A stretch of 64,000 bases of DNA from Streptomyces aureoverticillatus (GTDB taxonomy: Bacteria; Actinomycetota; Actinomycetes; Streptomycetales; Streptomycetaceae). A program made the translations under genes and the position numbers. The notes under the pieces are model-generated. The model was not told where the DNA came from. It made no database searches and was given only the letters and a program-made list of their open reading frames with translations. Each line of letters begins with the position of its first letter. Positions within the stretch are counted from its first letter, which is position 1. Location: positions 868,001-932,000 of the forward strand of contig NZ_BMSY01000001.1 in NCBI RefSeq assembly GCF_014649395.1, written 5' to 3'. Shown piece by piece: positions 1-8,524 of this stretch.

Positions 1-1034
1 CCGCCGCTGCCCAGGAGGGCGCCGCCGTGCCGCTTGCGGTAGCGGCGGTCGGTCGTCTGGGCGCCCACCAGGGCCTCGGAGTTGGTGCGGGTCAGCTCGC
101 CGAGGCGCCCGGATATGCGGGGCAGCAGGTGGCTGTCCTTCATGCGGTGCAGCAGCGTCTGGGTGCCGTAGGTGCCGGCGGCGAGGACGACGCGCCGGGC
201 CCGGAACGTGCGGCCCTTGCCCCTGCGCTTGTTGTCGGTGGGCAGCGTGCCCACCGCGTAGCCGCCGCGCGAGTCCTCGGTGAGGGTGACGACGGACGTC
301 ATCGGGTGGACGACGGCCCCGGCCTTCTCCGCGAGGTAGAGGTAGTTCTCGTTGAGCGTGTTCTTCGCGCCGTGGCGGCAGCCCGTCATGCACTCGCCGC
401 ACTCGGTGCAGGCGCGGCGCGAAGGCCCGGCGCCGCCGAAATAGGGGTCGGGAACTTCCCCGCCGGGCCCGGCCGTTGACTCACCGGTGGCGTCCCGTCC
501 GTCACCGAAGAAGACGCCGACCGGCGCCATGTGGAAGCTGTCGCCCACCCCCATGGCCTGCGCGGCGGCCTTGAGATGCACGTCGGAGGGGGTGGTCGTG
601 GGGTTGAGCCGCACGCCGAGCATGCGCTTGGCCTGCTCGTAGTAGGGACGCAGCTCGTCCTGCCAGTCCGTGATGTCCTTCCACTGCGGATCGTTGAAGA
701 ACGCCGCAGGCGGTACGTAGAGCGTGTTCGCGTAGTTCAGCGATCCGCCGCCCACGCCCGCGCCCGCCAGGACCATCACATTGCCGAGCAGATGGATGCG
801 CTGGATGCCGTAGAGGCCGAGCGCCGGGGCCCAGAGGTAGTTCTTCAGGTCCCAGGAGTTCTTCGGCAGTTGCTCGCGCGTGAAGCGGCGGCCCGCCTCC
901 AGGACGCCGACGCGGTAGCCCTTCTCCGTGAGCCGCAGCGCCGATACGGAGCCGCCGAAGCCGGATCCTACGACGAGGACGTCGTAGTCGTACCCTTCGT
1001 TGTCCGCGCTCCGGACAGAGTTCTCCTGTGGCAT
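1..1034 (-). CDS. GMC-family oxidoreductase, cholesterol-oxidase-like (C-terminus beyond window)
   Basis: FAD-dependent alcohol/sterol oxidoreductase of the GMC superfamily. The N-terminus carries a dinucleotide-binding motif (VVGSGFGG) at about residues 19-27, followed by the second FAD motif GAGVGGGSLNYANTLYVPP. A cysteine cluster (CTECGECMTGCRHGAKNT) is typical of the cholesterol-oxidase-like subgroup. The ATG at 1034 is preceded by GAGGAGAC at good spacing, which fixes the start. The reading frame is open to base 1, so the substrate-binding and C-terminal domains are missing from view. The next gene upstream on the same strand is an aldehyde dehydrogenase 117 bp away, so alcohol-to-aldehyde-to-acid catabolism is a reasonable inference. 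The true substrate cannot be read from sequence. Confidence 0.88.
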   Translation of the reverse strand, partial: MPQENSVRSADNEGYDYDVLVVGSGFGGSVSALRLTEKGYRVGVLEAGRRFTREQLPKNSWDLKNYLWAPALGLYGIQRIHLLGNVMVLAGAGVGGGSLNYANTLYVPPAAFFNDPQWKDITDWQDELRPYYEQAKRMLGVRLNPTTTPSDVHLKAAAQAMGVGDSFHMAPVGVFFGDGRDATGESTAGPGGEVPDPYFGGAGPSRRACTECGECMTGCRHGAKNTLNENYLYLAEKAGAVVHPMTSVVTLTEDSRGGYAVGTLPTDNKRRGKGRTFRARRVVLAAGTYGTQTLLHRMKDSHLLPRISGRLGELTRTNSEALVGAQTTDRRYRKRHGGALLGSG

Positions 1035-1083
1035 TGGGTCTCCTCGGTGCGAGTTGATCTGCGGGCCGTCTGTGGCTGAGCGC

Positions 1084-1139
1084 GCCCACGCGGCGGAGCC
1101 GCATATGGACACAGCCCCGCGCCCCTGCGGGGCGCGGGA
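1084..1139. repeat. Dispersed intergenic repeat, family A, with hairpin
   Basis: Two nested inverted repeats lie between the dehydrogenase and the oxidoreductase: a GCGGC-gga-GCCGC hairpin and a 10-bp perfect stem at 1116-1125/1129-1138 with a 3-nt loop. The block CGCGGGGCTGTG-CATATGCGGCTCCGCCGCG (split here) recurs in the opposite orientation at 26608-26652. It may act as a terminator or mRNA-stabilising structure. No U-tract follows, which is usual in Streptomyces. Confidence 0.6.
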
Positions 1140-1151
1140 CACCACGCCCGC

Positions 1152-2768
1152 TCAGCGCAAGCGCAACGCCTTCATGACCTTCAGGCTCGTCGTCATGAAC
1201 GCCGCGTACTTCTCGTCGTCCATGCCGAAGGACGGCGCCAGCGGGATGAGCCGCTGGTGGGCCACCGTCTGCGCCTCGGTGTACTTGAGGATGCCCTCGG
1301 AGCCGTGGCGGCGGCCGAGGCCCGAGTCCTTCATGCCGCCCATCGGCGACTGCACGCTGCCGTAGGCGGGCGCGTAGCCCTCGTTGACGTTGACGGTGCC
1401 GGTGCGGAGGCGGGCGGCGAGGGCGCGGCCGCGCCTGCCGTCCCTCGTCCAGACCGAGGAATTCAGGCCGTAGGAGGTGGAGTTGGCGAGTTCGACGGCT
1501 TCGTTCTCGTCGGTGAAGCGGTAGATCGAGACGACCGGGCCGAAGGTCTCCTCGGTGCACACCGCCATCGGCGACTCGACACCGTCCAGGATGGTGGGCT
1601 CGTAGAAGTAGGGGCCGATGTCGGGCCGGGCCGTGCCGCCCGCCACCAGCGTGGCGCCCTTGGCGACGGCCTCGTCGACGTGCCGCTTGGTGGCCTCGAA
1701 CTGCCGCTCGCCGACGAGCGAGCCCATCTCGGCGCCGTAGGCGAGCGAGCGCCCGAGCCGCATGGCCCTGGTCTTCGCGGCGAACCGCTCGACGAAGGCG
1801 TCCGCGACGGCCTCGTGGACGTACAACCGCTCGATGGAGATGCACAGTTGACCGGCGGACGAGAAGCAGGCGCGGACCGCGCCGGCGGCGGCCTTCTCCA
1901 CGTCGGCGTCGTGCAGCACCAGCATGGCGTTCTTGCCGCCGAGCTCCAGCGAGACGCCGACGAGGCGGGCGGCGGCGCCCGTCGCGACCTCGCGGCCGGT
2001 GCGGGTGGAGCCGGTGAAGGAGACGTAGTCGGCGTGCTTGACGATCTCGGGGCCGATGACGGGGCCGTCGCCGAGCACGACCTGGAAGGCCTCGGCGGGC
2101 AGGCCCGCCTCGATGATCAGGTCCCGGGCCCAGAGCGCCGTCAGGGCGGTCTCGGTGTCGGGCTTCATCACGAGGGCGTTGCCCGCGACGAGGGCGGGCA
2201 GGGCGTCGCCGATGGACAGCTCGAGGGGGTAGTTCCAGGGCGCTATCTGGCCCACGACGCCGCGCGGCTGGCGCAGTTCGGTGACCTTGGTGAGGGTCGG
2301 TACGACGCCGGTGTGGCGCTTGGGGTTCAGGTATGCGCCCGCGCGGCGGCCGTAGTGCCGGGCCGCGACGGCGACGGCCTGGATCTCCTCGTGCGCGTGC
2401 AGGCGCGCCTTGCCGGTCTCCAGCTGGATGAGGTCGAGGACCTCGGCCTGGCGCTGGAGCACCAGGTCGTGGAAGCGCAGCAGCACGGCGGCGCGTTGGC
2501 GCACCGGCGTGCGCGCCCACGCCACCTGCGCCGCGCGCGCCCGCCCGAAGGCGGCCGCCACGTCCTCGGGTGTGGACTCCGGCAGGTCGGCCAGCTTCTC
2601 GCCGGTGAACGGCGTGTGGTTGGCCGTCCGGCCCGAGCCGATCACGTCACGGGTGAGCTGGGCGATCAGCTCCGGCGTGACCACGTCCGCGGCGGTCCGT
2701 GCGCCGCTGGGGGCCGGGGCGACCGGGTTCGTACCGAGGGGCTTGGCGGGGGCCTGCGAGTCCGTCAT
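1152..2768 (-). CDS. Succinic semialdehyde dehydrogenase (NAD(P)+), ALDH family
   Basis: Aldehyde dehydrogenase oxidising an aldehyde to its acid with NAD(P)+. It most resembles succinate-semialdehyde dehydrogenases of actinobacteria (the GabD2 type). Visible landmarks are the PWNYP substrate/cofactor motif (about residues 177-181), FTGSTRTGRE (251-260), catalytic-base Glu in ELGGKN (275-280) and the nucleophile Cys309 in GQLCIS. The length of 538 residues includes a ~35-residue N-terminal extension relative to minimal ALDHs. It lies upstream of the GMC oxidoreductase on the same strand with a repeat hairpin between them, so co-transcription is possible but not certain. Substrate preference is inferred from family resemblance only. 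Confidence 0.88.
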   Translation of the reverse strand: MTDSQAPAKPLGTNPVAPAPSGARTAADVVTPELIAQLTRDVIGSGRTANHTPFTGEKLADLPESTPEDVAAAFGRARAAQVAWARTPVRQRAAVLLRFHDLVLQRQAEVLDLIQLETGKARLHAHEEIQAVAVAARHYGRRAGAYLNPKRHTGVVPTLTKVTELRQPRGVVGQIAPWNYPLELSIGDALPALVAGNALVMKPDTETALTALWARDLIIEAGLPAEAFQVVLGDGPVIGPEIVKHADYVSFTGSTRTGREVATGAAARLVGVSLELGGKNAMLVLHDADVEKAAAGAVRACFSSAGQLCISIERLYVHEAVADAFVERFAAKTRAMRLGRSLAYGAEMGSLVGERQFEATKRHVDEAVAKGATLVAGGTARPDIGPYFYEPTILDGVESPMAVCTEETFGPVVSIYRFTDENEAVELANSTSYGLNSSVWTRDGRRGRALAARLRTGTVNVNEGYAPAYGSVQSPMGGMKDSGLGRRHGSEGILKYTEAQTVAHQRLIPLAPSFGMDDEKYAAFMTTSLKVMKALRLR

Positions 2769-2963
2769 GGACGTGAGCGTATGCCTGAGCGGACGCTTTG
2801 GGTACCCATGGGTAACGAGGTTTCACCGGGCATGCACACGCCGCCGCGGGCCATCGCCGACCTTGCCAGTGCCCGCTGGCGTCAAAGGTGCTGATCAGGG
2901 CGTTCCTGGGGCCGTGGCGGCGGGCGAGGAGGGGGCGCGGTGACATCTCGCGCCCCGGCCGGC

Positions 2964-4664
2964 TCACGGCTTGGCGATCTCCAGGTTGTCGATCGCCGTC
3001 TTCGCGACCTCACGCCCGCGCTCGGTGAAGTCGCTCTTGGCGGGGTAGTCGATCCACAGCTTGTACATGTCGCCGGACTTGGTCTTGTAGTAGAAGACCT
3101 TGGCCTCGCGCGGATAGTCGACTTCGGCTTCCTTGTTGGTGTACGGGATCAAGTTCTCGGCCGACTGCCTGCCCTTGTACTCGTCTTGCGTCGTCTTCTT
3201 GCCCGCGCCGATCTCGTCCGGGCTGAACGAGCCCACCGAGCCGCCGCCCTCCAGCGTCTTGACGTCCTCGTACGCCTCGGCCATCGACGTGCCCGCGATG
3301 TAGTTCAGGTCGTCCTCGGACTTCTTGGAGAGCTCCAGGGTGATGGAGATACCGCCACTCCTGTCCGAGTACGTGACCCAGTGCTCCTTGGGCGTTTGGT
3401 CATTCGTGGTCCTGCGGTACCCCTCCGGCACCGAGACCGTCGCCCCCAGCGCCTTCTCCTCGCGCTCCTTCCAGCCCTCCGTGTCCGACGAACCGCCGAA
3501 CGGGTCCACGGCGAGCACCACGCCCGCGGCCACCGCCGCGACGAGCACGCCGCCGACGGCGGCCAGCGCCTTGGCGCCGAGGAAGACGCCCTTGCCGCGG
3601 TCCGGCGCCGAAGCCGGCCCGCCCGCCGCGAACCCGGTCACGACCTGGGTGGCGGGCAACTGCGGGGGCGCCGGCGGCTTGACGGCGTCCTCGAGCAGGG
3701 CGCGGACCCGGGCCGCGTTCGGCCGGTGGGCGGGGTCCTTGTGCAGCAGGCCGTTGATCGCGTCGGCGAGCGGGCCCTGCGCGGACGCGGGCGCCGCGGG
3801 CGTCGCGTTGAGGACGGACTGGAGCGTCGCGGGCGTGTTGTTGCGGCGGAACGGGGACACGCCCTCCGTCGCCGCGTACAGCACGACGCCGAGCGACCAC
3901 AGGTCGGAGGCCGGACCGGGCCGCTGCCCCAACACCCGCTCCGGGGCGATGAACTCCGGCGAGCCGACGAAGCCCCCGGTGTCCGTCAGGTTCGTCTCGC
4001 CCTCGATCTGGGCGATGCCGAAGTCGGTGAGGACCACGCGGTCGTGCCGGCCGAGCATCACGTTGTCCGGCTTCACGTCGCGGTGCAGGATGCCCGCCGC
4101 GTGCGCGGCCTCCAGGGCGCCGAGCACCTCCAGGCCCACCCGGGCCGCGTCCCGCGCGCCGAGCGTGCCCTCGTCCCGCAGCGCCGCGCCGAGCGAGCGG
4201 CCCTGCACGAACTCCATCACGATCCACGGCTGGCCGTCCTCGACGACGACGTCGTGGACGTTGACCACGGCCGGGTGGTCGAGCCGGGCGGCGGCGCGCG
4301 CCTCGCGGCGCATCCGCTCGAAGGCGTTGGCGCGTTCGCGCTCCGGCAGATGGTCCGGGACGCGCGGCTCCTTGACGGCGACCTCGCGGTCCACCGTCTC
4401 GTCCTTGGCGCGCCACACCGTGCCCATGCCGCCGTGGCCGAGCTTCGACAGGAGCCGGTAGCGCCCGCCGATCAGCCGGCCCGAGCCGGGCTCGGCCTGC
4501 GTGACCTGGGTGGGCTGAGATGGCTGATTCGGTACGGCAGGCGCGGGCTGCGCGTACGGATTGGGGTACGGGCCGTCACCACCCTGCTGTGGGGGCTGCG
4601 GTGGCTGCAGGCCGTAGCTGGTGGTCTCGTTCGGACCGTAGGAGGATCCCCCGTCGTTACTCAT
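2964..4664 (-). CDS. Transmembrane Ser/Thr protein kinase (array member 1, last in transcription order)
   Basis: Membrane-anchored eukaryotic-type Ser/Thr kinase of 566 residues. A Pro/Gln-rich N-tail (1-60) precedes a complete kinase domain: GHGGMG loop (76-81), VAVK with Lys98, HRDVKPDN (194-201), DFG (214-216) and APE (240-242). One membrane helix at about 363-387 leads to an extracellular domain beginning near GATVSVPEGYRR. No PASTA repeats are present, so ligand sensing, if any, is by the novel ectodomain. The ATG at 4664 follows a weak GGGGG. The gene is last of five consecutive kinase genes read leftwards. From memory the syntenic S. coelicolor cluster SCO4775-4779 is linked to spore-wall synthesis. 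Confidence 0.9.
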   Translation of the reverse strand: MSNDGGSSYGPNETTSYGLQPPQPPQQGGDGPYPNPYAQPAPAVPNQPSQPTQVTQAEPGSGRLIGGRYRLLSKLGHGGMGTVWRAKDETVDREVAVKEPRVPDHLPERERANAFERMRREARAAARLDHPAVVNVHDVVVEDGQPWIVMEFVQGRSLGAALRDEGTLGARDAARVGLEVLGALEAAHAAGILHRDVKPDNVMLGRHDRVVLTDFGIAQIEGETNLTDTGGFVGSPEFIAPERVLGQRPGPASDLWSLGVVLYAATEGVSPFRRNNTPATLQSVLNATPAAPASAQGPLADAINGLLHKDPAHRPNAARVRALLEDAVKPPAPPQLPATQVVTGFAAGGPASAPDRGKGVFLGAKALAAVGGVLVAAVAAGVVLAVDPFGGSSDTEGWKEREEKALGATVSVPEGYRRTTNDQTPKEHWVTYSDRSGGISITLELSKKSEDDLNYIAGTSMAEAYEDVKTLEGGGSVGSFSPDEIGAGKKTTQDEYKGRQSAENLIPYTNKEAEVDYPREAKVFYYKTKSGDMYKLWIDYPAKSDFTERGREVAKTAIDNLEIAKP

Positions 4665-4771
4665 GCCCCCATGACTACCCTGCGCGGCCCCCCTGGTTCC
4701 AGCCAGGGCCTCCACTTGTGACCGGGGTGATGCACGAACCGGGAACTTCGGCGACGTACGCCCCGCGGAAG

Positions 4772-6487
4772 TCAGCGACGTACGAACGTGTCCACCGCCG
4801 TGTCGAAGTACCGCCGCGCCTCCCGCGTGAGCCCCACCGGCGACGACACCCACACGTCGTACATCCGGCCGCCCTCCTGCCAGCACAGGTCGAAGGTGTG
4901 CCGGGGGCCCTCGTCGGTGCTGAAGCCGTCCCAGGTGAACTGCCACAGCGCGGCGGGGCGGCCGTTGCGGGTGGTCTCGGTGACCTCGGCGTCGCGGTAG
5001 CCGGGGTTGTTGCGCGGGCCCGCGGCGTCCGCGCGGCGCTGCGCGGCGAGCGGGCCGCCCGGCTCGGCGGCGCTCTCCTTGATGCCGATGCGGAAGGTGC
5101 CGCCCGGTGAGGTGTAGAAGGTGCGCGGGCCGTCCGTCTCGCGGTCGTAGCCCTTGGGCACGGCGAGGGCGAAGCCGCGCGGGTCCTTGGCGATGCGGTA
5201 GCCCTTGGGGGCCTCGGGCGTGGAAGGGCGGGCGGTGTCCGGGGTCTTGGTGACCGTCGAGGTCGCCGTGGGCCGCGGGTCGCCGGACTCGGTGGGCGTG
5301 TCCCGGGACGCCGAACTGGGCGACGCCGTCCGGCCGCCGTCCCCGTCGCCGTCCTGCCCGAGCAGCAGCGCCGCCGCCGACACCGCGCCGCCCGCGACGG
5401 CCGCGACCAGCGCGGCGGCGATCAGCATGGTGCGGCCCTGGCGACGGCGCGCGGACGCGCCGGGGGGCGCGGTGGACGGCGGCCGCGCGGGCGGGAGTCC
5501 GGGCTGCTCGCGCCCGTCGGGCGGATGGCGGCCGGGAAGCCCGGGAATCAGCGACAGCGTGGGGCGGCGGCCCGGTGCCGGGGACGTCGCGGGCCCGGCC
5601 GCCGAGCCGGGCAGCGGTGGCATCACGCCGGTCTCGATGTACGCGCGCAGCAACCGCTCCGCGCCCGCCGCGTCCAGGCGGCGCCGCGGGTCGCGTTCGA
5701 GGAGACCGAAGACGACCGGAGCGAGCGGCTCCGCGGCCGGTGGCGGGCGGATCTCGTCGAAGACGACGGCGTGCAGCACCCCGCCGATCGAGTCGCGGCG
5801 GAACGGCGACTCCCCGCTGACCGCCGTCACGAGCAGCGCGCCGAGGGACCACAGGTCGGACTCCGGCCCGGTGCGCTCGCCGGACATCCGCTCAGGCGCC
5901 GTGTACTCCGGCGAACCGACGAACGAGCCGACCTCCGTGAGCGTCGTCGCGCCCGACACCTGGGCGATGCCGAAGTCCGTGAGCACCACCCGGCCGGTGG
6001 CCTCTTCCAGGAGTACGTTGCCGGGCTTGAGGTCGCGGTGCAGGATCCCGGCGGCGTGCGCGGTGCTGAGCGCGCCGAGCAGGTCGAGGCCGACGCGGGC
6101 GGCGGCCCCCGGGCCGAGCGGCCCCGACCTGCTGATCCGCCCGGCCAGCGAACCGCCCTCGATCAACTCCATGACGATGCAGGGGCGTTCGTCGTGCACC
6201 ACGACGTCGTGCACGACGACGATGTGCGGATGGCGCAACTGCGCGACCGCGCGCGCCTCGCGCAGGGTGCGCTCGCGCTGCTGCGCCGCCTCCTCCTCGG
6301 AGAGCGTCTCGTCCAGGGGCAGTTCCTTGACGGCGACGCGGCGGCCGAGAAGCTGGTCGGTCGCGCGCCACACGACACCCATGCCGCCCCGGCCCAGCCG
6401 CGCCTCCAGGCGGTAACGGCCGGCGATCACACGGGCGTTGTCACCCAGGCTCCCCATGCGGCCATCATGCCCCACAGGTGTGGCCAC
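4772..6487 (-). CDS. Transmembrane Ser/Thr protein kinase (array member 2)
   Basis: Ser/Thr kinase of 571 residues with all catalytic motifs: GRGGMG loop, VAVK with Lys54, HRDLKPGN (150-157), DFG (181-183) and a SPEYTAPER activation segment. A Pro-rich linker follows, with a basic RRRQGR stop-transfer patch and one membrane helix at about 354-376. The Asp/Ser/Thr-rich spacer then leads to an ectodomain (KGYRIAKDPRGFALAVPKGY onwards) homologous to those of its neighbours. The GTG at 6487 has GAGAGGA just upstream; an ATG at 6457 (561 residues) is the alternative start and has no better site. The gene is 107 bp upstream of member 1. Confidence 0.9.
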   Translation of the reverse strand: MATPVGHDGRMGSLGDNARVIAGRYRLEARLGRGGMGVVWRATDQLLGRRVAVKELPLDETLSEEEAAQQRERTLREARAVAQLRHPHIVVVHDVVVHDERPCIVMELIEGGSLAGRISRSGPLGPGAAARVGLDLLGALSTAHAAGILHRDLKPGNVLLEEATGRVVLTDFGIAQVSGATTLTEVGSFVGSPEYTAPERMSGERTGPESDLWSLGALLVTAVSGESPFRRDSIGGVLHAVVFDEIRPPPAAEPLAPVVFGLLERDPRRRLDAAGAERLLRAYIETGVMPPLPGSAAGPATSPAPGRRPTLSLIPGLPGRHPPDGREQPGLPPARPPSTAPPGASARRRQGRTMLIAAALVAAVAGGAVSAAALLLGQDGDGDGGRTASPSSASRDTPTESGDPRPTATSTVTKTPDTARPSTPEAPKGYRIAKDPRGFALAVPKGYDRETDGPRTFYTSPGGTFRIGIKESAAEPGGPLAAQRRADAAGPRNNPGYRDAEVTETTRNGRPAALWQFTWDGFSTDEGPRHTFDLCWQEGGRMYDVWVSSPVGLTREARRYFDTAVDTFVRR

Positions 6488-6581
6488 GGATCCTCTCGGA
6501 TCGGGAAAGGGGCCAGTTCAGGCCCGTGTACGCCGGCGGGCGCCCCCCTTTCCCGTGGCCGTGCCGCCGGGCCCGCCGGTG

Positions 6582-8276
6582 TCAGTCGCGCCAGCCGCGC
6601 AGCACCGCGTCGAACTGTTTCCGCGTCTTGTCCCAGCTCTCCTCGGGCGCCGACATGTAGATGGCGTACTCGACGTTCCCCCGGGTGATGTAGGTCTGCT
6701 CGATGGCGTGCCGCGGGCCCTTGGTGGTGTCGCTGGAGCCCGCCTTCCAGCTGAACTCCCAGAGGGCGCCGGGCTGGTCGCGGAAGGTGTTGGAGTTCAG
6801 GTGCAGGCGCCGGTACCCGGGCAGTCTGAGCTGCTTCTCCAGGTCGAGCTGGTGCGCGTACGGGCTGTCGAAGTCGGGGCTGCGGTCGACACCGATGCGT
6901 ACGAAGTGACGGCCGCCGTCCGGGGTGTAGTCGATCTGGCTGCCGTCCACGCGCCGCTCCCAGCCCTTGGGCAGCATGAGGCTGAAGCCCTCCACGTCGT
7001 GCACGCGCACCCAGTCCTTGGGAATCCCACCGACAACGTTGCCCTTGCCGTCCTTGTCCTGACCGCTGCCGGACTCCGCGCGGGTGCCCCCGTCGTCACG
7101 GAGTTGCAGATAGCCGAACACCGCGCCCCCGCCGAGCAGCGCGGCCGCGGCGCACAGGGCGACGACCCGGGACCAGCGGCGGCGCCCGGTGTGCGCGCCG
7201 GTGTGCGTGGCCGTGGTGCCCGAGTGGTGCGGGGCGGGTGTGGCGTACGGGGCTGAAGCGCCGTACGAAGGGGAGGAGCTGTACGGGGTGGCCGGTGTGG
7301 CGTGGCCGGGATGGCCGGGGGTCGGGCCCGGCGCGCCGTCGGAGGCGTGGCCGGGTATCCCGCCCTGGCCATGGCCGGAAAGCGACGTGGGCGACGTCCG
7401 GGTCGGCCCTTCGTGCAGCGTCGTCGGCACATACGCCTGGGCCCCACCGGGCCGCCGCCCCTCCGCGGCCTCCGCCAGCATCCGCTCCGCCTCGGCCGCC
7501 GCCGGCCGGGCCTCCGGATCCTTGCGCAGGAGCGCCGAGATGACGGGCCCGAGGGCGCCCGCGTGCGCGGCCGGAGCGGGCTCCTCCGTCACCACGGCCT
7601 GCATCGTGCCGAGCGGGGACGTGCGCCGGAACGGCGACGTGCCCTCGACCGCCGTGTACAGCGTGGCGCCGAGCGCCCACAGGTCGGCGGCGGGGCCGGG
7701 GTTCGCGCCGCTGACCCGCTCGGGCGCCAAGTAGTCGACCGAGCCCACCACTTCCCCGGTGCGGGTGATCGTCGAGTCGCCCTCGATCGAGGCGATGCCG
7801 AAGTCGGTGAGCAACACCCGGCCGTCGTCGGAGAGGAGGACGTTGCCCGGCTTGATGTCGCGGTGCAGCACCCCGGCGTCGTGCGCGGCGCGCAGCGCCC
7901 GCAGCACCCACAGGCCGATGCGGGCGACCTCGCGCGGGTCGATGCGCCCCTGGTCGCGGACGGCGTCCGCGAGCGAGTGGCCCTCGACGAGCTCCATCAC
8001 GATCCACGGCCGGTCGTCGTACTCGAGTACGTCGTGGACCGTGACGACGGCGGAGTGGTTGATCTGGGCCTGGGCGCGCGCCTCCGTCTGCGTGCGGGTG
8101 AGCAGCACCTCGCGGTCGGCCTCCTGCACCCACTGTGCCGCCGTCAGTTCCTTGACGGCGACGACGCGGTGCAGCACCTCGTCCCGCGCGCGCCACACCC
8201 GGCCCATGCCGCCGCTGCCGATCGTCTCACCGAGTCGGTAACGGCCGGCGAGGAGCAGGCCCTGCATCTGATTCAC
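6582..8276 (-). CDS. Transmembrane Ser/Thr protein kinase (array member 3)
   Basis: Ser/Thr kinase of 564 residues. The kinase domain starts almost at the N-terminus (GSGGMG loop about 20-25, VAVK with Lys42, HRDIKPGN 138-145, DFG 158-160, APE near 185). A juxtamembrane region rich in Gly, Pro, His and Ser (roughly 285-365) precedes one membrane helix near 370-392. The extracellular part carries the shared pattern seen across the array: EGFSLMLPKGWERR, then a tyrosine-rich strand and ALWEFSWK. The GTG at 8276 is preceded by GGGGGA; an in-frame ATG lies at 8267. The gene sits 94 bp upstream of member 2. Confidence 0.9.
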   Translation of the reverse strand: MNQMQGLLLAGRYRLGETIGSGGMGRVWRARDEVLHRVVAVKELTAAQWVQEADREVLLTRTQTEARAQAQINHSAVVTVHDVLEYDDRPWIVMELVEGHSLADAVRDQGRIDPREVARIGLWVLRALRAAHDAGVLHRDIKPGNVLLSDDGRVLLTDFGIASIEGDSTITRTGEVVGSVDYLAPERVSGANPGPAADLWALGATLYTAVEGTSPFRRTSPLGTMQAVVTEEPAPAAHAGALGPVISALLRKDPEARPAAAEAERMLAEAAEGRRPGGAQAYVPTTLHEGPTRTSPTSLSGHGQGGIPGHASDGAPGPTPGHPGHATPATPYSSSPSYGASAPYATPAPHHSGTTATHTGAHTGRRRWSRVVALCAAAALLGGGAVFGYLQLRDDGGTRAESGSGQDKDGKGNVVGGIPKDWVRVHDVEGFSLMLPKGWERRVDGSQIDYTPDGGRHFVRIGVDRSPDFDSPYAHQLDLEKQLRLPGYRRLHLNSNTFRDQPGALWEFSWKAGSSDTTKGPRHAIEQTYITRGNVEYAIYMSAPEESWDKTRKQFDAVLRGWRD

Positions 8277-8524
8277 GTTCCCCCGCAGTTGGTCTTGACA
8301 GGGCCAGGTTCTTGGGATTTGTCAGAGCCAGGTTAAGGAGGCGGGCGCGCGCAGGGAACGGGAGGGGGTGATCGGAGACCGCACTGTGACGCGCGGGACG
8401 GCGCATCGGCGGGTGCCGAGGGAGCCCTGACGGGCGCCGAGGGGGCCTCGACGGGTGCCGAGGAGGTGTGGGCGGGGTCAGCAGCCCGCCCGGTTCCGGG
8501 TCAGCCACCCGCCCAGTAACCGGC

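Noticed and set aside
27..479. 150-codon plus-strand frame at the left edge
   Set aside because: Antisense to the GMC oxidoreductase, with no domain or ribosome-binding site.
502..2520. 672-codon minus-strand open frame across the dehydrogenase and oxidoreductase
   Set aside because: Arg/Pro/Ala-rich shadow of two well-supported genes in another frame; common in high-GC DNA.
4665..5852. N-terminal extension of the first kinase frame upstream of 4664
   Set aside because: Lies inside the second kinase gene in another frame; the Ser/Pro-rich tail and kinase domain start after ATG 4664.
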